A stretch of DNA of 64,000 nucleotides, from positions 2,046,001 to 2,110,000 of the forward strand of contig NZ_JABCNG010000001.1 of NCBI RefSeq assembly GCF_012932495.1, written 5' to 3'. This document shows positions 1 to 7,869 of the stretch, piece after piece. The position numbers and the translations under genes are program-made. Every line of letters begins with the position of its first letter. Position 1 is the stretch's first letter. This stretch comes from Novosphingobium sp. SG919. Lineage in GTDB: Bacteria > Pseudomonadota > Alphaproteobacteria > Sphingomonadales > Sphingomonadaceae. The notes beneath the pieces were generated by a model. It did no database searches. It was not told where the DNA came from and saw only the letters and a program-made list of their open reading frames with translations.

Positions 1-89
1 AATTTTTTCGGGGAATCGCGGGGTGTGTCTGCGTCCTTCCGGGCAGACCCGTCCACTGCGGCCGGTCGTGTTTCTCGAAGGGGGAAAAC

Positions 90-2897
90 ATGCCAGTTTC
101 GTATCTGCGCCCGGCCCTGCTGGCCAGCGCACTCCACACGATGATCGTTCCGGCCATGGCGCAACAGGCGCCGCAAGCGCTGCCTTCGGCCGATGCCGAT
201 GCCGCGCCCACGCAGGACGAACGCGCCATCGTGGTGATCGGCACGCGCAAGCAGGCAGCCGATATCCAGTTCCAGTCGTCCCACCCGATCTCGGTGCTTT
301 CGGAAGAAGACCTGCGCCACACCGCCGTGCACAACGTGGCCGAAGCGCTGGGCCTGTTGCCGGGCGTCAACGTCGTCAACACCGGCTCCTCGTTCATCGG
401 CGGCGTCGATGGCGCCTCGCGCGGGGAAGGCATGTATGTGGCCATCCGCGGCCTCAATTCCGAATACAACGTCAACCTGATCAACGGCGTCAACGTCGCC
501 CAGGGCCAGCCCTATAGCCGCGGCGTACAGCTTACCCTGCTGCCGCCCACGGGCCTCAACACCATCGTGCTCAACAAGGCCTCGCGCGCCGACATGGATG
601 GCGATGCCATCGGCGGCACCGTGGATTTCCGCACGCCCTCGGCTTTCGACTATTCCGATCGCCTGCACGGCAGCGTGACCGCCTCGGGCCGCCTCGAAAC
701 CCGCGCCCGCACGTATGGCGACAGCGGCCTGGGCGGCGGCGTAGCGGCAGAACTTTCGTCGCGCTTTGGCCCCGGTCACACCATGGGCATCTACGTCAGC
801 GGCTATTACGACAAGCGCACGTACACCAACAGCGAGATCCGCGGCGCGCAATCGGCGCACGATGATGGCAGCTGGGGCTATCTCAATGCGTCCAACAGCT
901 CGGGCACCAGCTATCCCGGCCTCGATCCCGAACGCAATGCCGCGCTCACCGGCTTTGACGCGGGCGTGTCCAGCGGCAAGACGCGCCGGTTTGGCGGCAA
1001 TGCCTCGCTCGACTGGCGCCCCGACGATACCACGCGCGTCTATCTGCGCGGCACCTATGCCAAGGCGCTGACCGAGCAGGATTCCACCCTGGCGCAGTAC
1101 AACGGTGGCACCAAGGCCTGGGTGCTTTCGCCCGGCACCGATCGCTATGTCCTCACCGTGCCTTCGGTCTCGGTGCGCAACTACTTCGAAACCAACCCGG
1201 AGACCGCAATCCTCGCCACCGCCGCCTTTGGCGGGGAAAAGCAGCTTGGCGCCTGGAAGATCGCGCCCGAAGTGTTCTACAGCGAAGGGCACAACAACCG
1301 CCCCAACCATATCGAGGCCTCGGCCCGCATCAACCAGTCCGACAAGTATACCAGCGGCTCCAAGATTCCGCTGGGCGGACAATCGGTTGGCTATAGCGAC
1401 AACTACCCCGTCGCGCTCTATAACCAGGCCATCTTCGACGCGTTCGACAATTCCGCCAGCGTCCTGCCCGCGCGCCGCGCCGGCCAGCTCACCGAACAGT
1501 TCAGCGGCCAGCGCAAATGGGGCGGCCGTATCGACGTGAGCCGCGAATTTGCCGATGACAGCCTGCTGCACAGCATCGCCTTCGGTGCCAAGCTGCAAAG
1601 CAGCAAGCGCAACGTGACCAGCCGCGACTGGACGACCGACTACGTGGCCAACTACCTGGGCCACAGCACGACCTGGGCGCAACTGGGCCTGACCAACGGC
1701 ACTTATGCCCACACTTATCCGGGCCTTTATGACTGGTCGCTGCCGCGCTTCAACAAGGCCGCGTTGTTCAACTTGTTCTACAAGTACCAGTTCGCCAACG
1801 AAGCCGATGGATCAAGCTACAACAGCTTCGACACGTGCGGTTCGCTCTATGTGAACAACTACAATTGCGGCACGCTGTCGGGCCGCGAAACGGTGGCGGC
1901 GGGCTATGCCACGGCCACGCTCAAGGCTGGCAACCTGGAAGTGATCCCCGGCCTGCGCTTCGAACACACCACGATCAACAACACCTACTGGGTCATGGCC
2001 TATTCCGCCGGGGTCGAACAGCCCGGCGCCTTCTCCAGCAACCGCACCACGTATGACGTGCTGCTGCCCAGCCTGTTTGCCAACTGGCGCCCCAACGACA
2101 AGATTGTGGCGCGCGGCGACGTGTGGTTTTCCTATACCCGCCCACCGTTCTTCCAGCTGGGCGGCAGTTCCACCGCCCGCGCCGGCGACGATGGCAAGAC
2201 GACGATCGTGGAAGGCAATCCCAACCTGAAGCCGATCCGCGCGATCAACGTCGACACCTCGGTGGAATGGAACTTTGCGCCCTCGGGCCATGTCATGCTG
2301 GGCGGCTATTACAAGCGGCTGACCAACTACCTCTATGACAGCGGCACCACGCTGCTCAACACCGCCACCAGCGACGGCACCGGGCAAACCTTCGTCACCC
2401 GCCCCCTCAACGGCGGCAGCGGCAATGTCTATGGTGTGGAATTCCAGGTGCAAAAGACCTTCGTCGAACTGCCCGGTGCGCTGCGCGGTTTCGGCATCGG
2501 CGCCAATCTCACCCGGCAGTGGACCAGCGTGGACATCGGCAACGGCGTGATCCGCAATATCCAGAACGCACCCGACGTGATGGGCCAGGCCCGGGTGTTC
2601 TATGCGCTCGGCGGCTTCTCGATCGATGCCATCTACAACTACACCGGCGCCTATCTCGAATCCTACAATTACCTGGGCCAAGCCACCCGCTGGGACGATC
2701 GCTGGGTGCGCCCGGTCAAGCGGGTCGACCTCCACGCTGGCTACGATTTCGGCAATGGCCTCAAGGCCGACATCTCGGTGGCCAACTTGTTCAACAACTA
2801 CACCTATTGGGCGCACATCGGGCGCCATTCGCTGGCCATTTCCGACATCGTCAACTCCGGCACAACCGGGCTGGCCAGCATCAAGTATTCGTTCTGA
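90..2897 (+). CDS. TonB-dependent outer-membrane receptor
   Basis: A 935-residue TonB-dependent receptor that should import a ligand across the outer membrane using TonB/ExbBD energy. The N-terminus is a Sec signal peptide ending near AMA-QQ (about residue 25). A TonB-box-like segment IVVIGTR follows around residues 46-52. A plug domain with AIRGLNSEYNVNLING lies near residues 118-133, then a long beta-barrel ending in the terminal aromatic motif IKYSF. The gene is followed after 96 bases by a secreted histidine acid phosphatase on the same strand, so the ligand may be a phosphorylated compound such as an inositol phosphate. That substrate is inferred from context only. The start has the purine-rich GGGGGAAAAC just upstream. 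Confidence 0.93.
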   Translation: MPVSYLRPALLASALHTMIVPAMAQQAPQALPSADADAAPTQDERAIVVIGTRKQAADIQFQSSHPISVLSEEDLRHTAVHNVAEALGLLPGVNVVNTGSSFIGGVDGASRGEGMYVAIRGLNSEYNVNLINGVNVAQGQPYSRGVQLTLLPPTGLNTIVLNKASRADMDGDAIGGTVDFRTPSAFDYSDRLHGSVTASGRLETRARTYGDSGLGGGVAAELSSRFGPGHTMGIYVSGYYDKRTYTNSEIRGAQSAHDDGSWGYLNASNSSGTSYPGLDPERNAALTGFDAGVSSGKTRRFGGNASLDWRPDDTTRVYLRGTYAKALTEQDSTLAQYNGGTKAWVLSPGTDRYVLTVPSVSVRNYFETNPETAILATAAFGGEKQLGAWKIAPEVFYSEGHNNRPNHIEASARINQSDKYTSGSKIPLGGQSVGYSDNYPVALYNQAIFDAFDNSASVLPARRAGQLTEQFSGQRKWGGRIDVSREFADDSLLHSIAFGAKLQSSKRNVTSRDWTTDYVANYLGHSTTWAQLGLTNGTYAHTYPGLYDWSLPRFNKAALFNLFYKYQFANEADGSSYNSFDTCGSLYVNNYNCGTLSGRETVAAGYATATLKAGNLEVIPGLRFEHTTINNTYWVMAYSAGVEQPGAFSSNRTTYDVLLPSLFANWRPNDKIVARGDVWFSYTRPPFFQLGGSSTARAGDDGKTTIVEGNPNLKPIRAINVDTSVEWNFAPSGHVMLGGYYKRLTNYLYDSGTTLLNTATSDGTGQTFVTRPLNGGSGNVYGVEFQVQKTFVELPGALRGFGIGANLTRQWTSVDIGNGVIRNIQNAPDVMGQARVFYALGGFSIDAIYNYTGAYLESYNYLGQATRWDDRWVRPVKRVDLHAGYDFGNGLKADISVANLFNNYTYWAHIGRHSLAISDIVNSGTTGLASIKYSF

Positions 2898-2993
2898 TCG
2901 ATCTCTGATCCTTCACTGGTCCCTCACCTGGGGCGGCGGCCGTCATCGTGCGGCTGTCGCCTCCCTTTCGTATTTCGCAGGTAACCGTCCGCC

Positions 2994-4256
2994 ATGCTCC
3001 GTCCTGCCCCAATCGCCCTGTCCCTGCTGGCCGCGCTGCTGCCGGCCATGGCCGTCGCCCGACCTGCGGCCCATCACTCGGCCCCAGCCCCCTCGGGCTA
3101 CCGCGTCGATCGCGTGGTCCTGCTCATTCGCCATGGCATCCGCGCGCCGCTTGATGGCGAAGCGGCAGCGGCGCCCTTGGCAGACCAGCCTTTTCCCCAG
3201 TGGGACACGCCCCCCAGCCAGTTGACGCCGCATGGCGCCCAGGCCTTGGCCCTGGTTGCCGGATATGCGCGCACGCGCCTGATCGGCCAGGGCCTGCTTC
3301 CGGCGCGGGGCTGCCCCCTGCCCGGCCACGTGGCCCTCTGGACCAACAGCAAGTCGCGCACGATCGCCAGCGGCCAGGCCCTGGCCCAAGGCCTGGCGCC
3401 TGGCTGCCCGCTACCGGTCGACCATCGACCAGAGGGGATTGCAGATCCGCTGTTCGATGCCTTGGAAGCGCAGGCGGTGCCGTTCGATGCGCCGGCCGCT
3501 GCAGCCAGCATCAATGCGCAGCTCAACGGCGGCGCAGCGCTGATGGCCGGCATGGACAAGGCCGTGGCCACGATGACGCGCGTGCTCGGCTGCAATCGGC
3601 CCTGCCCCATCGCCACGCTGCCCAATCGTATCGTGCCGTCGGCCGACGGCAAAGGGTTGAGCCTGACCGGCCCGATCGACCTTGCCTCGGGCACGGCGCA
3701 AGTGTTCCTGCTGCAATATGCGCAAGGCATGCCGCTTTCCCAGGTCGGCTGGGGCCGCGCCGGCGCGGCCGACATTGCCACGATGTCCCCGCTCCATGCC
3801 CGGCTGTTCGATGTCTTCGCCCGCTCGGCCTATATGGCCCCGCGCGTGGGCGGCCTGATCGCCCGGCGGATCGCCGCAACGCTCACCGTGCGCGAGGCAC
3901 CGGATGTCACGGTCCTGGTGGGCCACGACAACACCATCGCCGCCGTCACCGCGCTGATCGGCACGCAATTCCAGCTGCCCGGCTATGGTCGGAACGATCC
4001 GCCGATCGGTGGCGGCCTGCTGTTCGAACGCTTGACCGAGCGGCACACGGGCCGGCACCTGTTGCGCCTGTCGTACCTGGCGCAAACGCCCGATCAGGCC
4101 CGCAAGCTTCGCCCCTTGCCGCAAACCGGCACGGGCCAGCCGCTGCACCGGCTCTCACTCGGTCGATGTGGCACCACCTGCACGCCGGCCAGGTTTGCCG
4201 CCCTGATCGCCCGCCAAACTGCAGCGCTGCCGCCCACTGCCGGGATGGACCGCTGA
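2994..4256 (+). CDS. Histidine-type acid phosphatase (phytase / glucose-1-phosphatase family), secreted
   Basis: A 420-residue branch-2 histidine acid phosphatase, which hydrolyses phosphomonoesters through a phosphohistidine. Residues 1-22 form a signal peptide, placing it in the periplasm or outside. The catalytic RHGIRAP motif is at 46-52 and the proton-donor HD pair is at 311-312 in VGHDNTI. Family members such as AppA and Agp have about 410-430 residues, so the length fits. It sits directly downstream of a TonB-dependent receptor and is probably co-expressed with it. Six or more cysteines suggest disulfides. The sequence alone does not distinguish phytase from glucose-1-phosphatase or broad acid phosphatase. 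Confidence 0.9.
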   Translation: MLRPAPIALSLLAALLPAMAVARPAAHHSAPAPSGYRVDRVVLLIRHGIRAPLDGEAAAAPLADQPFPQWDTPPSQLTPHGAQALALVAGYARTRLIGQGLLPARGCPLPGHVALWTNSKSRTIASGQALAQGLAPGCPLPVDHRPEGIADPLFDALEAQAVPFDAPAAAASINAQLNGGAALMAGMDKAVATMTRVLGCNRPCPIATLPNRIVPSADGKGLSLTGPIDLASGTAQVFLLQYAQGMPLSQVGWGRAGAADIATMSPLHARLFDVFARSAYMAPRVGGLIARRIAATLTVREAPDVTVLVGHDNTIAAVTALIGTQFQLPGYGRNDPPIGGGLLFERLTERHTGRHLLRLSYLAQTPDQARKLRPLPQTGTGQPLHRLSLGRCGTTCTPARFAALIARQTAALPPTAGMDR

Positions 4257-4317
4257 ATACGGTGAATGGCAACGAGCCCATGCTTTCCTTGACCAGCGCG
4301 GCCATACGAAGCATATA

Positions 4318-4336
4318 CGTTTCATATATCGAAACG
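4318..4336. promoter_or_regulatory. Inverted repeat upstream of the ParD-like gene
   Basis: CGTTTC (4318-4323) and GAAACG (4331-4336) form a perfect 6-base inverted repeat around an AT-only-like centre, 11 bases before the downstream start codon. Ribbon-helix-helix proteins commonly bind such sites to repress their own operon. Autoregulation here is an inference. Confidence 0.4.
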
Positions 4337-4347
4337 GAGATTGCGGC

Positions 4348-4554
4348 ATGGGTATCGTCAAAATCGAAGACAACCTGCACGAGGAAGTCCGCAAGGCGAG
4401 CGCGGTCATGTGCCGATCGATTAACGCCCAGGCCGAATTCTGGATGAAGGTGGGCATGCTGGCCGAAGCCAACCCCACGCTCTCGTTCAACCAGATCGTC
4501 AAGGCGCAGCTGGAAGCGGCGCAGGTCCATATTCCCGAGGCGGCCGCGGCCTGA
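4348..4554 (+). CDS. ParD-like ribbon-helix-helix family protein
   Basis: A 68-residue protein of the ParD-like antitoxin family, a small ribbon-helix-helix-type DNA-binding fold. The N-terminal strand MGIVKIEDNLHEEVRKAS and the helix NAQAEFWMKVGMLAEAN show the family pattern. A GGAGA ribosome site lies 7 bases before the ATG. No ParE-like toxin is present. Instead the stop codon is followed after one base by the methionine aminopeptidase gene, so the two are translationally coupled. An inverted repeat just upstream could be its operator. It may be a transcription regulator of the pair rather than an antitoxin. Confidence 0.8.
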   Translation: MGIVKIEDNLHEEVRKASAVMCRSINAQAEFWMKVGMLAEANPTLSFNQIVKAQLEAAQVHIPEAAAA

Positions 4555-4555
4555 C

Positions 4556-5347
4556 ATGGTCAAGACCCCCGATGAACTGGCGTTGATGCGGATTTCCGGC
4601 CGCTTGCTGGCCCGCGTCTTCGAAATGCTGGATCAACAGCAATTGGCGGGCATGACCACGATGGCAGTCAACGACCTGGTCGAGCGCTATATAACCGAAG
4701 AGCTTGCAGCCCGCCCGGCCAGCAAGGGGCAGTATGGCTTTGCCTATGTGCTGAACTGCTCGATCAACGATGTGGTCTGTCATGGTGTGCCGGACGGTTC
4801 GGCGGTGATCGGCGATGGCGATATCATCAATCTCGACATCACGCTCGAAAAGAACGGATATATCGCCGATTCCAGCAAGACGTACCTCGTCGGCGAAGTA
4901 GCGCCTGCCGCCAAACGGCTTGTCCGCGTGGCGCAAGAGGCGATGTGGCAAGGGATTGGCCGCGTCAGACCCGGTGCGCGGCTGGGCGATATCGGCCACG
5001 CCATCGAACGCCACGCCAAGAAGCATGGCTATTCGGTTGTGCGCGACTATTGCGGCCATGGCATCGGGCGCGAAATGCACGAAGAGCCGCAGGTTCTGCA
5101 TTTCGGCAAGCCGGGCAGAGGCCTGCCGCTGCACGAAGGCATGGTCTTCACCATCGAACCGATGATCAACCAGGGCACCTGCCGGACTTTGACAAGGGAC
5201 GATGGTTGGACGGTGGTAACCGCCGATGGGAAATTGTCCGCGCAGTTCGAGCATACCATCGCCGTGACCAGGGACGGGTTCGAAGTGCTCACCTTGCGCA
5301 GCGGCGAAAAGCCCGCGCTGGCAGCGCCAGGCTTACGGTCGGCCTGA
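4556..5347 (+). CDS. map: Type I methionine aminopeptidase
   Basis: A 263-residue MetAP that removes the initiator methionine from nascent proteins in the cytosol. All five dinuclear-metal ligands of the pita-bread fold are visible: D94 and D105 (NLDIT...ADSSK), H168 (GHGIG), E201 (FTIEPM) and E232 (FEHTI). The substrate-contact histidine is H76 (VCHG). The length is typical of the bacterial type Ia enzyme. It is translated right behind the ParD-like gene with a one-base gap. It may be a second map paralogue rather than the essential housekeeping copy, because housekeeping copies are not normally paired with ParD-like genes. Confidence 0.93.
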   Translation: MVKTPDELALMRISGRLLARVFEMLDQQQLAGMTTMAVNDLVERYITEELAARPASKGQYGFAYVLNCSINDVVCHGVPDGSAVIGDGDIINLDITLEKNGYIADSSKTYLVGEVAPAAKRLVRVAQEAMWQGIGRVRPGARLGDIGHAIERHAKKHGYSVVRDYCGHGIGREMHEEPQVLHFGKPGRGLPLHEGMVFTIEPMINQGTCRTLTRDDGWTVVTADGKLSAQFEHTIAVTRDGFEVLTLRSGEKPALAAPGLRSA

Positions 5348-5381
5348 CAACGCCCCCGCGGGCAAACCTTGCTGGCTGGCA

Positions 5382-6347
5382 TTACGATCCACGGCGTCCG
5401 AAACTTCGCCGATAGGCCGTGGGCGCAAGCCCGGTCGCGGCACGGAAATGCTGGCGGAAATTGGCGGCGGTGCCAAAACCGGCGCGCTCCGCAATTGTTT
5501 CGATCGACTGGTCTGTCTCTTCGATCAGCATGCGCGCCAAGGCGATGCGCTGCTGCTGAAGCCATCCGCCCGGCGTCAGTCCGGTCGCGCCGAGCACATG
5601 GCGATGCAGGCTGCGCGGGCTCAGATGCGCCGTGGCCGCCATGCGCTCGACGCTCCAGTTCTCGTCAAGGCGGGCCTGCACGGCGGCAAGAAGGCCGGCA
5701 AGGCGATGGCCCGCCGGCGGCGGCACGGAACGCTCGACGAACTGGGCCTGCCCACCCTCGCGGTGGGGCGCAATCACCAGGCGCCGTGCCACGCTGTTCG
5801 CCGCCTTCTGGCCAAAGTCCTTGCGCACCAGATGCAGGCAAAGATCGAGGCCGGCGGCGCTGCCGGCCGAGGTCAGGATGTTGCCTTCGTCGATATAGAG
5901 CACATCGGGTTCCACCACCGCTGCGGAGGCCTGCTGGGCAAGCGAGGCCAGATGGCGCCAATGGGTGGTGGCGCGCCGGCCATCGAGCAGCCCCGCCTGG
6001 GCCAGCACGAAGCTTCCCCCGCAGATGCCCACCAACCGCGCCCCGCGCATGCTGGCGCGTTTGAGCGCGGCCAGCAAAGCGGCGGGCGCTGGCTCGTGCG
6101 GCCCCCGCCATCCCGGAATCACGATCGTATCGGCTTGGTCGAGCAGGCCCAGATCGCCATCGGGCACCACGTGCAACCCTCCGTTGGCGCGCAAGGGGCC
6201 AGGCTCGCCCGCAGCGGTAAGGCAGCGATACCAATGGGGGCCCATCTCCGGTCGAGCCAGGCCAAAGACCTCGTAGGCGCAGCCGAACTCGAAGGTGCAA
6301 AGGCGATCATAGGTCAGGATGACGACCAGGGGATTGGCGTTTGGCAT
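5382..6347 (-). CDS. GlxA-family transcriptional regulator (DJ-1/PfpI plus AraC domains)
   Basis: A 321-residue regulator with an N-terminal class-I glutamine-amidotransferase-like (DJ-1/PfpI) domain at about 6-165 and an AraC-type double helix-turn-helix at about 220-318. The nucleophile-elbow cysteine is C109 in GICGGSF. The C-terminal half contains SVERMAATAHLSPRSLHRHV and IETIAERAGFGTAANFRQHF. The open frame runs farther upstream, but I chose the ATG at 6347 because GAAAGGATC precedes it, and the longer form would run into the divergent GST gene. Position and orientation suggest it controls the GST-flavoprotein operon, whose first gene starts 90 bases away. Confidence 0.88.
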   Translation of the reverse strand: MPNANPLVVILTYDRLCTFEFGCAYEVFGLARPEMGPHWYRCLTAAGEPGPLRANGGLHVVPDGDLGLLDQADTIVIPGWRGPHEPAPAALLAALKRASMRGARLVGICGGSFVLAQAGLLDGRRATTHWRHLASLAQQASAAVVEPDVLYIDEGNILTSAGSAAGLDLCLHLVRKDFGQKAANSVARRLVIAPHREGGQAQFVERSVPPPAGHRLAGLLAAVQARLDENWSVERMAATAHLSPRSLHRHVLGATGLTPGGWLQQQRIALARMLIEETDQSIETIAERAGFGTAANFRQHFRAATGLAPTAYRRSFGRRGS

Positions 6348-6371
6348 GATCCTTTCGATAGTTGTCATCTC

Positions 6372-6382
6372 TGCCAGTGGCA
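6372..6382. promoter_or_regulatory. Small palindrome in the GlxA-regulator/GST divergent gap
   Basis: TGCCA-G-TGGCA is a perfect 5+5 palindrome in the middle of the 90-base divergent intergenic region. AraC-type regulators often bind such short symmetric or direct half-sites. The short length makes chance occurrence possible. Confidence 0.3.
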
Positions 6383-6437
6383 ACGGCGGCAACGCGGTTT
6401 TATCGTGGTCAGGCAAACCACAACGGGGAAGATTGTG

Positions 6438-7046
6438 ATGAAACTGATCGGCATGCTGGATTCGCCCTATGTGCGGCGCGTCGCTATCTCGCTGCGCCTG
6501 TTGGGACTGGATTTCGAGCATCAGGCTATCTCGGTATTCTCCACGTACGATGCCTTTGCCGCGATCAATCCGGTGGTGAAAGCGCCCACGCTGGTGACCG
6601 ACGAAGGCGTCGTCCTGATGGACTCCGGCCTCATCCTCGAACATGCCGAGCGCCTGGCCGGGCTTACTTTGTCACCTGCGGACCTTGCGGCGCATGCCCG
6701 GTCACAGCGGATCATCGGACTGGCCCTGGCCGCCTGCGAAAAGAGCGTGCAGATCGTTTACGAACAGCTGCTTCGGCCCGAAGAAAAGCGTCATCAGCCA
6801 TGGCTTGATCGCGTTCGCGGCCAGTTGGTCCAGGCCTATCACCTGCTGGAGCAGGAAGTCAGCCTGGCGCGGCCGTGGTGCTTTGGCGACCAGCCGCTTC
6901 AGGCGGACATCACCAGCGCCGTGGCCTGGCGCTTTACCCGCGAGATGGTGCCCGAAACGCTTGATCCGCAGGCCTTGCCAGCACTCAACCGTCTGTCGCA
7001 GCGGGCCGAAGCGAGCGAGCCCTTCGTGGAGTTTCCCTTCCACTGA
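6438..7046 (+). CDS. Glutathione S-transferase family protein
   Basis: A 202-residue GST-like protein. The N-terminal thioredoxin-fold domain covers about 1-78, with SPYVRRVAISLRLLGLDF at the active-site end and the cis-proline region KAPTLV. DSGLILEH holds the glutathione gamma-Glu contact. An all-helical C-terminal domain follows. The pattern is closest to YibF-like GSTs. The preferred start is the ATG at 6438, where MKLIG matches the canonical GST N-terminus. It heads a plus-strand set with a second GST and a flavin/iron-sulfur oxidoreductase, which suggests detoxification or modification of electrophilic compounds. Confidence 0.88.
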   Translation: MKLIGMLDSPYVRRVAISLRLLGLDFEHQAISVFSTYDAFAAINPVVKAPTLVTDEGVVLMDSGLILEHAERLAGLTLSPADLAAHARSQRIIGLALAACEKSVQIVYEQLLRPEEKRHQPWLDRVRGQLVQAYHLLEQEVSLARPWCFGDQPLQADITSAVAWRFTREMVPETLDPQALPALNRLSQRAEASEPFVEFPFH

Positions 7047-7051
7047 GCCAG

Positions 7052-7100
7052 ATTCGCGGCGCTGGCATTGCATCCCAGGCAATGATGTCGTGCCGCGAAT
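7052..7100 (+). repeat. Nested stem-loop after the first GST gene
   Basis: Perfect 9-base arms ATTCGCGGC (7052-7060) and GCCGCGAAT (7092-7100) enclose a second perfect 6-base stem, CATTGC (7066-7071) and GCAATG (7079-7084). It begins 5 bases after the GST stop. There is no following T-run, so it looks more like an RNA-stabilising or attenuating structure than a standard terminator. Confidence 0.5.
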
Positions 7101-7181
7101 GGGCATTATCGCGCGGGCGGTGGAGGCGCATCTTTCGGGTGCGGGCCGGATGCGGCCTTCGAACCACGCAGGAGCACGTCC

Positions 7182-7802
7182 ATGAAGCTGTACCATCATC
7201 CGCTCTCGGGCCATTCGCATCGTGCCCGGCTCTTCGCATCGCTGCTCGGCCTCGATGCCGAGCTGGTCGAAGTCGATCTCCTTGCCGGCGAACACAAGCA
7301 GCCGGCATTCCTGGCCCTCAATCCGCTGGGGCAGGTTCCCGTGCTGGTCGATGATGAAGGCACGGTTGTTGCCGACTCCAACGCGATCCTGGTCTACCTT
7401 GCTCGCAAGCATGGCCGCACCGACTGGCTGCCGGAAGATGCCGTTGGCGAGGCCGCCGTGCAGCGCTGGCTTTCCGTCGCGGCGGGCGAGCTTGCCTTTG
7501 GGCCGGCCGCCGCGCGCCTCGTCACCGTGTTCGGTTCGCGCCATAACCCGCAGGAAGTGATTGCACGGGCCCACGCCCTGCTGGCCAATCTGGAGCGCCA
7601 TCTCCAGCACCGCGACTGGCTGGTTGGCAATGGCCCGACCATCGCCGACGTTGCCCTCTACAGCTACCTGTCGAGCGCGCCGGAAGGGAACGTCGACCTC
7701 GACGCCTACCCCCGCGTTCGCGCGCTGCTGTCGCGGATCGAGAACCTTCCCGGCTTCGTGCCTTTCGTCGAGACGGCCGCCGGCCTTCGCGCCGCAGCCT
7801 GA
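7182..7802 (+). CDS. Glutathione S-transferase
   Basis: A 206-residue cytosolic GST with complete N-terminal thioredoxin-like and C-terminal helical domains. [18 protein letters not shown] holds the catalytic serine region (S9/S12). [12 protein letters not shown] carries the cis-proline and [12 protein letters not shown] the gamma-Glu recognition motif. The C-terminal domain has [15 protein letters not shown], the conserved N-capping box. A GCAGGAG-type ribosome site is upstream. It lies between another GST and a multidomain flavoprotein on the same strand. The physiological electrophile is unknown. Confidence 0.91.
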   Translation: MKLYHHPLSGHSHRARLFASLLGLDAELVEVDLLAGEHKQPAFLALNPLGQVPVLVDDEGTVVADSNAILVYLARKHGRTDWLPEDAVGEAAVQRWLSVAAGELAFGPAAARLVTVFGSRHNPQEVIARAHALLANLERHLQHRDWLVGNGPTIADVALYSYLSSAPEGNVDLDAYPRVRALLSRIENLPGFVPFVETAAGLRAAA

Positions 7803-7809
7803 CGCGTGA

Positions 7810-7847
7810 CCGGTGGTTTGCGCAACGTCCCGCAGGCAAACCACCGG
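7810..7847. promoter_or_regulatory. 12-base perfect dyad before the flavoprotein gene
   Basis: CCGGTGGTTTGC (7810-7821) and GCAAACCACCGG (7836-7847) are exact reverse complements with a 14-base spacer. They lie 8 bases after the GST stop and 22 bases before the flavoprotein start. This could be an operator, a processing hairpin that separates the two cistrons, or a terminator without a T-tract. Confidence 0.5.
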
Positions 7848-7869
7848 CGCCCTCATGATGGAGGCAACC

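Noticed and set aside
4348..4554. A toxin-antitoxin system with the ParD-like protein
   Set aside because: No ParE-like or other toxin is next to it. The adjoining gene is an intact methionine aminopeptidase.
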